A stretch of DNA of 64,000 nt from positions 124,001 through 188,000 of the forward strand of contig JAACMV010000022.1 of NCBI GenBank assembly GCA_010909725.1, in the 5' to 3' direction. Position numbers and translations under genes: made by a program. Source of the DNA: Picochlorum sp. 'celeri' (Eukaryota > Chlorophyta > Trebouxiophyceae). The notes under the pieces are model-generated. The model was given only the letters and a program-made list of their open reading frames with translations, searched no databases and had not been told where the DNA came from. Of this stretch, positions 1 through 10,150 are shown one piece after another; the stretch's first letter is position 1, and the number at the start of each line of letters is the position of its first letter.

Positions 1-1161
1 AGAGATATCACCGATACTGATGTCGGCGAGGCCTTGATCCAAGTATGACAGCCGATCTGACAAATTGTCTGTGACGAGCACATCCAGGCAATTGAAATAG
101 GGACTGTTGCATATCGCCTTTCCAATCTCCACCTCCATACCGGTCCAAGTAGATGTATCTTCTAAAAATGAAGACGTCCCTTGCAGTGATGCAAGTGGCA
201 TGGGACTTGCTTGATACATGAGAAGTGTGACATTCACAACCCCACTGGCATCCACTGCCTCTCCTCCATCAAAGACGGGTGTCGTCGGCTCCCAAGTCAG
301 CTCAAATCCATTTTTTGTGCTCATTCCAGTAACAGCATACACCAAATCCATCAGATTATCATTCGCAGGGTATCCATTTGCAACCAGGGTTGTATTCTCA
401 TACCAGAGTATTTTACTCTTGGGCCCTTCCCACATGGTTGACACAAGACCCACAGTCAAATCGTCAATCAAGTCTTGCGACGCTGTTTTGTTGGTGATGA
501 TACCAATAGGCTGCTCCGATACTCTATTTCCCACGACGGACAAACCGAGGCTTGTTGCGTAATTTCTACCAACATCCCCTCCAATCATGGCAACGCACTC
601 CCCATCTTTGAGCTTTTGGACAGCCTCTTTCGAGGTTGCTAAAGACACCACCCTGGACGCGCCAAACACATCCCTCAACGCATTGTTCTTGTTCAAGTAG
701 TAGTCCTGAACGGCGCACACGGGCTTTCCACGAAGGGTTTCAAACGTCAGATCCGATGATGCATCTGCAACGTACAGCACAGCAGAGGAGGAATAGTAAA
801 AGGGCTTGATAAAATTATACCGTTCTTCTCTCTCATCAGATCTCGATATCAAACCGATCGCAAAGTCTGCCGTTCCGTTCTCTATAGCCTGGAAAATCTC
901 CGCAAACTCTCCCACAATCCACTCGTCTCGTGGAACACAGTCCACCAAGGGAGTGTTGTTCACACCGGTGCCAAGCACTTGGCCACTCTCGTTACACATC
1001 CATTCCAAAATCTCAATTTCAAACCCATTCCAATCAGAAGGATTTGGACTGGATGTATTGTAGAATGGATACAAACCCGATCGGGGTATTGCAGGCACGT
1101 ATTGGGCTCTGCAGCCTGACGCGAACAACAGCGCCAACGCGATAATGGGAAAAATCATCAT
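1..1161 (-). CDS. Secreted protein with tandem solute-binding (SBP_bac_3/PBPe-like) domains, 3' part cut off
   Basis: The frame is open from the ATG at 1161 to the window edge, so at least 387 residues are present and the C-terminus is missing. Residues 1-20 (MMIFPIIALALLFASGCRAQ) are a clear signal peptide. The next ~250 residues read like a family 3 extracellular solute-binding protein or ionotropic-receptor ligand-binding domain: WNGFEIEILEWMC near the start, then FAEIFQAIENGTADFAIGLI followed by SRSDEREERYNFIKPFYYSS, which matches the family order 'D..IGLISRT.ER...FS.PY'. A second copy of the domain start (WTGMEVEIGKAICNSPYFNC, then LDQGLADISIGDIS) begins near residue 340. Several N-x-S/T sites fit secretion. 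It could be a receptor ectodomain or a periplasm-like scavenging protein; the missing part decides this. The family call is inference from motif order. Confidence 0.72.
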   Translation of the reverse strand, partial: MMIFPIIALALLFASGCRAQYVPAIPRSGLYPFYNTSSPNPSDWNGFEIEILEWMCNESGQVLGTGVNNTPLVDCVPRDEWIVGEFAEIFQAIENGTADFAIGLISRSDEREERYNFIKPFYYSSSAVLYVADASSDLTFETLRGKPVCAVQDYYLNKNNALRDVFGASRVVSLATSKEAVQKLKDGECVAMIGGDVGRNYATSLGLSVVGNRVSEQPIGIITNKTASQDLIDDLTVGLVSTMWEGPKSKILWYENTTLVANGYPANDNLMDLVYAVTGMSTKNGFELTWEPTTPVFDGGEAVDASGVVNVTLLMYQASPMPLASLQGTSSFLEDTSTWTGMEVEIGKAICNSPYFNCLDVLVTDNLSDRLSYLDQGLADISIGDIS

Positions 1162-1432
1162 TTCTGATGTTATTTATATATTGAATTAGTAGTAGTTCTG
1201 CATCATGCGAGAAGAAGAATCCATTGTTTTTCATCGGATGGATGACGGATGTCGTAGCGTAATCTGCCAGCAGCACCGCGGTGCTGAGCGCGTCGCTTTT
1301 ACAAAATCTTTCTTGTTGCCATGACACAAAATATCATTACAAAAAATCAGCTGCTCTGTGCCATAACGAACAACTTTACTAATTACAACTGAATAGAACC
1401 ATTCATCAAAAGAATACAACAACAAACACGTT

Positions 1433-2716
1433 CTATGCATCAAAAAAGGGACAAGACCGAGGAAGCCCTGGACACACATCTCCCGGATGCTCGACTCCTG
1501 AAAATGTCACTGGAATGAGTGATGATGTTTTGATCGACGATGCTTTGATCCCCTCAAACCTCTTTGCATATTCCTCAAATACAAACGCTACATACTCGGA
1601 TATAACCTTTCTATTGAAATATCTGCATGCAAATCGTCGACCTTCATACACCATGAGCCTGGCTGCCAAGTCATTGTCTCGAGAAAACTCGACAGCCTCC
1701 TTCACATCCTGCAGGGACCTCGACAGCGGCACGTAGTGGGTGTACGCATGCAAGCTCGTGTAAAAAAATTCCATAAAAGGGCTTTCTTGCTTGATCATAA
1801 GCGACAGAGACTCGAGATGCGTGCGAATTCTACTCGAAGGCGCCGAGTTACCGTCAAGAACAATGGCAAACTTGTGCTGCGTCAGTTGTTCCGACATGGG
1901 CATTGCCTTCTTCTCCCCCAATTCCTTGATGATATCCTGCTTTGCTTTCACAGTACTTTGAACAAACCCAGAAATCTCAGCATCACAAATATCCCTATGA
2001 TCATGACAAAACTTGACAAGCATTGGGCGAGGTTGAGACCTCCAGTTCCTTTCAGTGACAAGGCGAACATACGGAGAGGTCGTCGACCCCCGCCATACAG
2101 CAGTATCCTTCTTCTCATCCCACACGTCTTCTATATCACTCCAGTAATCACAATCCTCAGGCGCCTCATCCGGCAGATCGTGAAATGACTTGTATGGCAA
2201 CAATAAATCCGTGTTGGTCCGAGTCTTGACCCAACTCATCACAGGAGCACCTCCATCCCCAAATGTCCCAACAGGCTCGTCCGCACAGTTCACAACGAAA
2301 TCAATATCTTTATTCAATCGTCCCGAGCACGCTATATCGTATATACGACAGAGCTCGATCGGTGGAATTCCTCGTTGTAAATCCACCCTCCAGGGAACAT
2401 AGCCATGCGCATGCTTCCACACGTGCATATACATCTTCCCATCCTCAATCCTTACAAAAATCCCATGCTGTAGTTTATTGAACGCATTCTCAATCCCTTG
2501 GCTTGAAATGGACTGGTTTCCCAGTCCATCGACATGATCGAACGTTCGAAACACCTCGTCTTTCCATTCCTCTGGGAATGCGCTTTTATGAGCATCAGAA
2601 TCTGATGTTACTTTTATTGTGCAAGGTATCCAGCGTATAACCCATAGCATATATGCTATAAAGCACGCATAGATACCTACAACCCCAAACCCAACTACCC
2701 TGAGGAGGGCCCTCAT
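1433..2716 (-). CDS. GT90 / CAP10-family glycosyltransferase (POGLUT-like), type II membrane protein
   Basis: Single exon, 427 residues. Residues 5-28 form one hydrophobic segment after a short basic start, giving the Golgi/ER type II layout. The C-terminal half carries the CAP10/POGLUT core: TAVWRGSTTSPYVRLV (donor-site region), then KFAIVLDGNSAPSSRIRTHL followed by SLSLMIKQESPFMEFFYTSL, and HYVPLSRSLQDVKEAVEF, the family's 'K.....DG...S.R......S.v.k......f....l.P..hyvpv..d..dl'. The family transfers glucose or xylose to proteins or polysaccharides in the secretory pathway; the acceptor cannot be told from sequence. It is transcribed away from the gene starting at 3244. Confidence 0.87.
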   Translation of the reverse strand: MRALLRVVGFGVVGIYACFIAYMLWVIRWIPCTIKVTSDSDAHKSAFPEEWKDEVFRTFDHVDGLGNQSISSQGIENAFNKLQHGIFVRIEDGKMYMHVWKHAHGYVPWRVDLQRGIPPIELCRIYDIACSGRLNKDIDFVVNCADEPVGTFGDGGAPVMSWVKTRTNTDLLLPYKSFHDLPDEAPEDCDYWSDIEDVWDEKKDTAVWRGSTTSPYVRLVTERNWRSQPRPMLVKFCHDHRDICDAEISGFVQSTVKAKQDIIKELGEKKAMPMSEQLTQHKFAIVLDGNSAPSSRIRTHLESLSLMIKQESPFMEFFYTSLHAYTHYVPLSRSLQDVKEAVEFSRDNDLAARLMVYEGRRFACRYFNRKVISEYVAFVFEEYAKRFEGIKASSIKTSSLIPVTFSGVEHPGDVCPGLPRSCPFFDA

Positions 2717-3243
2717 ATGAATTCCCCCATGATGGGTGTACTTCTATTGCCTGTACTCTCCCTCCTCCTGCTGCTCCTAGGAATAGTAGTAGTTGTTGTT
2801 TTATTTTATTGTGGAATACCATGAACAGAACAGCATGGGGTTCTGTGGCTGGCATGCAAGGGCATGGTCCCTTGCATGGAGACATGGGTAATTGATATAT
2901 GCATTCGATCCAATGCATTGTTTGACCGGTGCATGGATACAACGGTTGGGTGTAGGTGGTGGTGGGTATCTCGGATGAGGAGGTATTGCCCGATAACGAG
3001 AGCGGGTATTATAAACAGTTATTTTTTCATCCATTGTACTGTATTAAAAAAAAAAAGGTATCCAGGTGCTTGCAAGCTCTCGTTATACCCAGAAAGTGCA
3101 CGCCTGCACGAGCTCAAGTCCTAGTATTGCTATTTGAAGTGGATTCTTATTCTTGTCGGATATCTGATATTAAAATGGTACTTTATTAAGAAAGAGTGGG
3201 TTGGAATAGTACCATTTGTGATTGTAACGAGGGAGAGGGTACC
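2717..3243. other. Divergent intergenic region, no gene seen
   Basis: This lies between the 5' ends of the GT90 gene and the Ser-rich gene and so must hold both promoters. It contains a run of 12 A at about 3046-3057 and a 10-bp inverted repeat (AAATGGTACT at 3173-3182, AGTACCATTT at 3208-3217). The repeat sits 27-71 bp before the downstream ATG and could form a hairpin in the 5' leader. No RNA gene was recognised. Confidence 0.5.
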
Positions 3244-4536
3244 ATGTTGCACTCGCATGGGTATCGTCGTCGAGTGAAGGCGGTTCGGAGGCATAGGCAT
3301 GCGATAAAAGGTAAAAGTATAAGTCATAAAGTTACCTTTTGGGGGAAATGGGAGCGTGTTTGGAGGGACATTGGAGGTACGACCCACATGGCTTTGACGT
3401 GGCTGTTGGCAGTTGCTGCGGCTGTGTTGGGATGGGTATGGGAGGCGTTGAGAGGGGATGTGATTCCTGCTATTTCTGGATGGTTACAACATGCGTGTGA
3501 GAGGGGAGAGGAGGGAGGAGAATGTGTGAAGAGTGACAGTCCGAGAAGTGGAGTGTCACAAGGTCGGGATGGTGCATCTGTGATGCGTCATCCAGAGAGA
3601 GCGAGAAGCATTGAAACGCGTGTTGTGGATGCATTGAAAGAGGACTTGGCTGGGGGGTCTCTGGAGGAGGAGAGGTTGAGTCTGGTGTCGTTGCCATCAT
3701 CTCCTACAACACCCATCCTATCTCAGTCTGGAGGGCAACTGCATATGCATCGTGACGAGGCGGTGGAGTTCTCCCCTACAAAGGATGTTCATGCGTCGGA
3801 TGGTACAGACGGGAGACTAAAAGGGAGGCATTCAAGGAGGCGGAGAAGTAGAAAGAAGGCTGTGCCTGCTGAGACGGACATGCATCATGTGACAAAGGTG
3901 AGTACAACGACACAAGAGGAAGCACGCGAGCGGTGTGATGAAATCAAAGCGATGCGTCGTGATGGGTTTTCTTCTCCAGAGAAGCAGTCATCCTCATCAC
4001 CCATGTGGAGAACGCCCCCTCCGTCTGTGAGTGAGACTCCCTTTCTGTCTCATCAGAATAGCGCTAGGAATAATAGTGGTTGTAGAAATCGCAGTAGAAG
4101 TGCTACTACTACTAGTAGTAGTGGTAGAGCAAAAGAGCATACGACTCCGTTGAGCGAGGGTCAGGATTCCGAATTGGCTGGAGCCTGGCTTGCAGCATCA
4201 ATGGCCACTGCCAATCTTGGGCTGGATACCTATGAGACGGACTCTCAGGTTGTCGAAGCTCCCGCGACCAAACAAATGAGCAGCTCGCGGTCTATTGTTG
4301 ACAAAAACTCGATCGCGTCTGCATTCAGTGATGTTTCTTGGACGACCTCTGGCTCTTTGAGTTTTACCTCATCATCACTGCCATCTACGTCATTTTCAGT
4401 AGCTCAGCAGCATTCATCAGATGCAATGCATCCTGTACAGAGCTCTTCAAAGGAGGATACCAAGCTCCATAGTACTATTATATCATCTTCATTCCAGAAC
4501 ATTCGTGATATTTGGGCACACGAATCGGAAGAATAG
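3244..4536 (+). CDS. Unrecognised Ser-rich protein with one membrane segment
   Basis: The frame is open from 3196, but the first ATG is at 3244, giving 430 residues. The first ~50 residues are very basic (YRRRVKAVRRHRHAIKGK). A single hydrophobic segment follows at about residues 50-70 (MALTWLLAVAAAVLGWVWEA). The remaining ~360 residues are low-complexity, rich in Ser, Thr and charged residues, with a basic cluster GRHSRRRRSRKKA near residue 200. No known domain was seen. The layout suggests a tail exposed on one side of a membrane, probably disordered and possibly phosphorylated. The long open frame and its position between two assigned genes support a real gene; the function is unknown. Confidence 0.6.
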   Translation: MLHSHGYRRRVKAVRRHRHAIKGKSISHKVTFWGKWERVWRDIGGTTHMALTWLLAVAAAVLGWVWEALRGDVIPAISGWLQHACERGEEGGECVKSDSPRSGVSQGRDGASVMRHPERARSIETRVVDALKEDLAGGSLEEERLSLVSLPSSPTTPILSQSGGQLHMHRDEAVEFSPTKDVHASDGTDGRLKGRHSRRRRSRKKAVPAETDMHHVTKVSTTTQEEARERCDEIKAMRRDGFSSPEKQSSSSPMWRTPPPSVSETPFLSHQNSARNNSGCRNRSRSATTTSSSGRAKEHTTPLSEGQDSELAGAWLAASMATANLGLDTYETDSQVVEAPATKQMSSSRSIVDKNSIASAFSDVSWTTSGSLSFTSSSLPSTSFSVAQQHSSDAMHPVQSSSKEDTKLHSTIISSSFQNIRDIWAHESEE

Positions 4537-4573
4537 ATTACTATTTACTACAGTATTTAAGTGTATAACATTA

Positions 4574-5594
4574 TTACAGTGGGTACGCATCCAGCTTCTT
4601 CACGAGCGTGTCAACCTTGTCCTTGGAATATTTCGTGCCTGCCAAGAAGAGATGCTTGCTCGCCTTGTGTCTATCCAAATAAAACTCACCGCTTTCCAAA
4701 TCTTTCTCTGGACAGACAGAGAGCCACACTGCAGTATCAGCCCCTTGCTCTAAATTTCTCAACTTGCCTTTTAATTTCTCATAGAAACCAGGAATACTGC
4801 TCTTCACGCCCTCTGTTTCTACCCAGCCTGGATGCATAGAGTAACATGATACTCCATCCTTGGCCCAATGCTCTGCAAAATATTCAGCAAGGGCAATCTG
4901 CCTCCTCTTATCCCTCGCATACAAATCTGATCCATCTTTGGTTTTCAAAGTACGGCTTTCGAGATCGTCCACTTCCAACCCCGATGTCAAGGCCCCTCCA
5001 GAGCTCACCATGATGACCCTGCTCGGTGATGATGCTTTCAACACTGGCTCCAAACCCTTTGTCAGCGCATACGTTCCCAACGTATTCGTCGCAAAATTAA
5101 TCTCATAACCATCAATTGATTTTGAACCATCATGAATGAGTACCCCAGCATTATTGACCTGCACGCATCATCATGACAAGGAATTCTATGATGTGACAGT
5201 ACAAATCACGTTATGCACAACGAACCAGCACATGTAACGGCCTTCCACTCGCCACATATTCCCCACACATGTTCTTAATTGACTGCAACGATGATATGTC
5301 ACAGAGGACAAGGTGCACATCCTCATTCTGCGTCAGTTCTTTGACCTTGTTCACAGAAGCTCTCCCACGCTCCTCATTCCTACACACCATATACAAAGAC
5401 CCCCCTCGTTTCGCCAACTCCAGCGATATCTGAAAACCAAGACCTTGATTTGCCCCCGTCACCATGCATGTTTTACCTCGCAGCGATGCCTCCTGCACCA
5501 TGATGGAATTGTCAAAATGCTTGGCAGCTTGCTCATATCCTCCCTTGGTAAAATGCTTCAGTCCAGTGTAGAGAAACAACGGAACCCGCAACAT
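4574..5594 (-). CDS. DHRS12-like short-chain dehydrogenase/reductase
   Basis: Two exons, 5594-5226 and 5158-4574, join across a 67-bp intron (GTTCGT..GTGCAG) to give 317 residues, the same size as animal DHRS12. Residues 41-54 hold the Rossmann motif TGANQGLG; NNAG is at 125-128; VSSGG near 174-178 supplies the catalytic Ser; YARDK at 203-207 gives the catalytic Tyr and Lys. The N-terminal LYTGLKHFTKGGYEQAAKHF, the stretch SMHPGW.ET.GV and the final EFYLDRHKASKHLFLAGTK are typical of the DHRS12 group and not of retinol dehydrogenases in general. The start was set at the first ATG in the frame, beyond which only non-ATG codons are open. The substrate of this group is unknown. It faces the histone-unrelated gene at 5811 head to head. 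Confidence 0.85.
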
Positions 5595-5810
5595 GATGAT
5601 ACAATGTAAGAATAACAATACTATTAATGATAGATAATGGACTCTAGGCCTCTCCAAGGCTTTTAAAGCCAATCAAAAAAGGTCCAGATGACACTTCCTT
5701 GAGTGTTTAAATGTTCCAAATACGATGTCTCATCCCTTGGCATCTCTTGTACCGTCGACTCTGTTGACAATAGTACCATTCCGAATATTGTATTGGTATG
5801 GAATTCCAGT

Positions 5811-6335
5811 ATGTCACAGAGCCAGCAGGAGCACGGTGACTGTTCGAGTGAAGAAAATACAATTGCGTCAGCAGGTGGGTTTGAATGGTCGCTTGAATAA
5901 GGACACGAGGCAATAATCATCCTCATCATCTGAATAGTACAGGTGTTAGAGAGCACGAAGTGCATTCGACTCCTCAATCAGCGCAAATTAATCGCCACGT
6001 GTCGGTAACTGCGTACACAGACAAGGGTTTCTTCAACGCTTTTGAGGACGATTTCGACGAATCAGATCTGAATACTCGACAGCATGGTTGATGATACGAA
6101 ACATAATTATGAAGATGCGGTCACAGAGGGGTACTGCAAGCTGTGGGGAGAGTATAAACAAGTCATGATTGGGGAGTATTTTAGCAAGGATTCATTGAAT
6201 GGAGGTGCAGGTATATTCGACTTGGACACCGAATGTGGGTTTAAAGGTTCAATCGAGGAGCCGTTATCAAACTTTATGGATCAACAGACTGTTATTGCAG
6301 AGGCTGTAGAGCCTGGACAGGACGAATCAGAATAA
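5811..6335 (+). CDS. Unrecognised small acidic protein; frame broken near 6083
   Basis: Exon 1 (5811-5874) starts MSQSQQEHGDCSSEENTIA. A 68-bp intron (GTGGGT..TACAG) brings the frame into 5943-6091, ending in an acidic stretch (NAFEDDFDESDLNTRQHG) and a stop at 6089-6091. A second open frame begins with ATG at 6084, shifted by one base and overlapping by a few codons, and runs 83 residues to 6335 with similar acidic composition (EDAVTEGYCKLWGEYKQVMI). Removing one base near 6083 would fuse both into one ~155-residue protein. I see no splice site that repairs the frame. So either one base is wrong, there are two tiny genes, or the gene is decaying. It ends 10 bp from the convergent PhzF gene. 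Confidence 0.4.
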
Positions 6336-6345
6336 TAAAATCAAC

Positions 6346-7263
6346 CTATTTGGTATTACATGTAGTATGCATTAATGTGGCTGTCGCGACGAGCACCGCG
6401 TGTCCCGAAATTTCTACAGCATTCTCATGCCCTGTATCTATATAGACGGTGCCACCTCGTTTGGGGCAGATCTGCATGCCTGCGAGCGTGTCTGACTTGA
6501 ATATATTTCCCCAGTAGGGACCCAGCGTACAGTGCGCTGATCCAGTCACCGGATCTTCTGGGATGCCCACACCAGGCCCGAAAAAGCGGCTGACAAAATC
6601 CACGCCATGTGTCGCCTTGTCTTCTGCAGGAGCCGTCACAATGAACCCTCGTATTGTATGGTCCCGTGACAACTTTTCCAAGACATTGCTCTTGGGTACA
6701 ATTGTCTCCACTATGTTTTGTGTCTCGCATACAATCATATAATCGTACAATCCTCTGCCGATATATACAATATCCTCCCGACCAAGACCCTCAAAACCAT
6801 GATCAATCATGTCCTGTGCAATCGCATCCTCCTGGATGCGTGCTTCTCTTGTCACATCAGCTGGAAACATCATGCATATCCTCCCATCCTCTGCTTTCCT
6901 GCACACCAATGTCCCTCCTTTGGCATGAAATGTTATACTCAAAGACTCGGACACATGGCCTAGCGTATACAACACGTGCGCCGTGGCCAGTGTGGCATGC
7001 CCACACAGAGCCACCTCTGACCCATCTGGTGTAAAGTATCGAATCGAGTACACATCCGTATCGTCCCGTCTCGCAGCAAAAGCTGTCTCTGATTGGTTAA
7101 TCTCCATGGCCATGTCTCGCATCCATCTCTCCTCATCAGCATTGGTAAGGGCTGTTTCTCCTGGCGTGGGGGTTGACTGGTCATCATCCAAAAGCACAAC
7201 ACCAGCTGGATTTCCAGCGAATGGCTTTGCTGTGAATGCGTCAACGATGTAATAATTTCTCAT
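6346..7263 (-). CDS. PhzF-family isomerase/epimerase-like enzyme
   Basis: Single exon, 305 residues, close to the usual ~260-300 of the family. Diagnostic motifs are present: YYIVDAFTAKPFAGNPAGVV at the N-terminus, INQSETAFA with the conserved Glu near residue 60, GSEVALCGHATLATAHVLY near residues 85-105, RFFGPGVGIPEDPVTGSAHC at about 230-250, and a final RGGTVYIDTGHENAVEISG. The fold is that of diaminopimelate epimerase. PhzF isomerises a phenazine precursor in bacteria, but eukaryotic homologues (for example MAWBP/PBLD) have no settled reaction, so only the family is assigned. It is convergent with the small gene on the left, with 10 bp between stops. Confidence 0.92.
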   Translation of the reverse strand: MRNYYIVDAFTAKPFAGNPAGVVLLDDDQSTPTPGETALTNADEERWMRDMAMEINQSETAFAARRDDTDVYSIRYFTPDGSEVALCGHATLATAHVLYTLGHVSESLSITFHAKGGTLVCRKAEDGRICMMFPADVTREARIQEDAIAQDMIDHGFEGLGREDIVYIGRGLYDYMIVCETQNIVETIVPKSNVLEKLSRDHTIRGFIVTAPAEDKATHGVDFVSRFFGPGVGIPEDPVTGSAHCTLGPYWGNIFKSDTLAGMQICPKRGGTVYIDTGHENAVEISGHAVLVATATLMHTTCNTK

Positions 7264-7632
7264 CTATCAAGATATTTGTGGTATCTCGCTGTCAGCAGAA
7301 TGGTGATTCCTCTGCCTTGCCGTGGAGACTCGCGTTGTCTCTCTCTGGAGGGAGATTCGACGTCGATTGACGGGGTTCAAAAAAATAGGAGCACTCGCCG
7401 AATCAGTTTGATCTTTACATCCACTAAATAGTATCATGAGCAAGTTCATATAATGCTCTAAAAATAGTACTCAAAATATGTCATGACTTCAGCGGATGCA
7501 TTTGAACTTCAGGCAATTCATTTCGAAATGAATTTGATTCGCCATGTTTCATCTCTGCTTTAACCTTCTCCGTGCTCCAGTTACTCAGAGAGTGGGTCAG
7601 AATATCTTTCATCATCCAAAAGTGCACTACAC
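7264..7632. other. Intergenic, upstream of PhzF-family gene
   Basis: No supported gene. A 60-codon frame (7449-7267, minus) ends four bases before the PhzF start and is more likely 5' leader or a short upstream frame than a gene. The left part must contain the PhzF promoter and the right part the 3' end of the fibronectin-type gene. Confidence 0.4.
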
Positions 7633-10150
7633 CTATGAAGAGGAGCTGATAAAGTTGATTGTGGATGCATTCCTGTAAAAGGACTGCTGCAACCAGTCAA
7701 CTGCCAGGGTCTGTTTATTCGTCAATGCACCGATGCTGAATCCTGACCCAAATGCATATCCCTGCGTCAGACATGTAGTCAGGATATCGTTTGTAGAATC
7801 AGATGACCATGTCGAATAAGAGAACTGATTGTCTGACTCGGATCCCTGTTGCCCTGTGGGATCGATGAACTGACCAGCAGTTGGTGGGTTTGATACTGAA
7901 CCATAGCACCACGACCAGAAAATGGCAAACTTTCCATCCTTATCATACGAATATTCTCGCCATGACTCATTGTCATGCTGGAAGCGGTATACAATTGAGT
8001 AGGAGCACAGCACTTCCTCTGCAGGGGTGCAAGCTGCCTTGATGGAGTATTTGAGAACCGTGTTTGCTGGTGTCAATGCGGCTTTGAATGTGACATTGAA
8101 TGACTCATCGTACACATCTACCAGCGACAAATGGTCCCCACTGGAGAACCAGGTGGTATCAAACCAGTTGATCAGATCAGCCTTTGTAGTTCCTTCAAGG
8201 CCTTGGCCATTGATCATGAAGACATACCCATCCTCAGAAGATGGATACAGGTCTGGATCCTGCTGATTAAAGTATATGAAGGACTCGTTGATAAGTGCGT
8301 CATTTGCATCTGTGAAAGCACTGGCTGGCAAATCGGGATAGTATGCTGGCATTGTGGAAAAGTTGCCCAGGACGCTTGCATAGCCTGCGGAAGTTCGGGT
8401 GTCACCACTGTACCAGGCATCTGGGCCCCACGTAGAACTTGATGGCAAATCGCTCCTTGGGACACCATTGCCAAGCTTGCTGATCAATGTATCACTGCAC
8501 ATTCAAATTTTGAGATTTTCAATCATCTGAAAAAATACCAGTGTGACCTATAGTCTGTGTCTATAGCACGTACGTCACAAACGATGGGGAACCTGCAGTG
8601 GGTCCATCTCCAGCGGCATTGGAAGCATACACATAGCACATGTACACAGATCCTTGAGACAATGGGCCCTCATCACCAGCTCCTACGATCGCAGATACCT
8701 GATCCGCTCCTATAGAAGTAGTTCGGTTGCCGTCAGGAAGGGAATCGGTGCTACACAATACAGTATATGAGCTGATAGGAATCTGTGGGGAAGGTGGTGG
8801 TGTCCAAGTAACTTGTCTCTGGAGGTATTTGCCGGAGACTTGGGCCGTTGCAACATTCGTTACTTGGCCAGGTTTACACGCATTGGGATACCTGCAAGAG
8901 TGCAATCCAAATCAGATGTATGAAAACCCACGCAGTGGTTGAAGAACACAAAGGGCATACCTGTATGTCACTGGGGATGGCGCAGCTGCAGGCGCTGATG
9001 CACCTGATGGACCCTGAGACACCACAGAGCACGTGTACTCTTCTTCAGCCTGGATCGACAAGGTGGTGTTGCGTTGCGTTGCCGCAACAGTCCTGTTCAC
9101 TGCTGGCGCTGTCAGGGATGTGCAAGACACAAAATACCCAGTAATGGTGGAGCTTCTCTGTGGGGCTGCCCACGTCACAACAACAGATGGTGTGCAGTCG
9201 CTTGCTGTATTGGCTGCGACATTGGTGGGAGATAGTGGATTTGGAACTGGAGGTTCCGTCTCCACATCCGCAATCTCAACAGAACCCTCCAGGCCACTTG
9301 CGAGCGCAGCAGTCACTGCAGTTGCATTCTGTGTCAGCGTCTCTGTGAGGGACCATGTATTCCTGAAGTCGTCGTATTCCACCTGGATGAGAACAATGGC
9401 ACTACCATCCGTCACGCGAAGCACAGAACACGTTCCTCCTGGCTGCAAGGACAACACATTGGCACAGACTTGGGCTTGCTCTGATGGACCAAAGGCAGCT
9501 GCGTTGGGGTACGCTCCAAAAATCAACTCAAATCTCACAACTCCTGGGAAGGGCATTGCCTCCTGGCAATACGACACTTTGCCATTTTCGGAGAGAGTCG
9601 TTTCCACAAAGCAACTGTACGTCTGATCCACCTCCAAACCTTGGACTGTGCCCTCCACGGCAGCTGGTTTGACTGGCAAAGACCCACTCACGGACTGACC
9701 CTGTGGGGTCGCATCACATCCCTCGCCCTCCAAAACACACTTGATCGTGAATTGAGTCCCAGGAATGTTCGGACCAGTCTTGAAGCCCACGGTGATATTG
9801 GGCAAATTGGCCTCCACGATAACAGGCTGTCTGACCGAGGTCAGCAAACGATCGGCGTCATCTGCAAACAGCAAACACCACACATGAGCACCAAGCAGTC
9901 GTCAATTGATGCACATCTTCCACACTGTTGCTGTTTCCAGATGCGACGCCTTTGGATCTGACAACTGTCTACGTGACCGTCACAGCGCGGGAACCAGTCA
10001 AACATCACTCAATGTGCCTTGTATCGTCAAAACACATCCAGAAAAATGACATCAAAACAATATTCAGATTCTTTGAAATAACGTCAAACACGCACCATCC
10101 TGTGCCCTGACACTGAGGGCAAGTACGAGTAACAACGCAAGTCTCCACAT
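7633..10150 (-). CDS. Secreted multi-domain protein with fibronectin III-like repeats
   Basis: Four exons can be joined in frame: 10150-10096, 9861-8961, 8891-8574 and 8494-7633, total 2,136 nt, 711 residues. Exon 1 encodes a signal peptide (MWRLALLLVLALSVRAQ). The next ~400 residues hold Ig/FN3-like beta-sandwich repeats recognisable by P.n......s..V.VtW..P.......ItgY.v.C (for example SVVVTWAAPQRSSTITGYFV and VTWTPPPSPQIPISSYTVLC) and by the ending Y.C.V.......A. Cysteines recur at matching positions, suggesting disulphides. The last exon (~285 residues) is not repeat-like, has many aromatic residues and N-x-S/T sites, and was not recognised. No membrane anchor is seen, so it is probably extracellular or wall-associated. 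Introns are 234, 69 and 79 bp. Confidence 0.75.

Noticed and set aside
7267..7449. 60-codon frame just before the PhzF-family gene
   Set aside because: Ends four bases before the PhzF ATG in another frame and has no recognisable domain; treated as leader.
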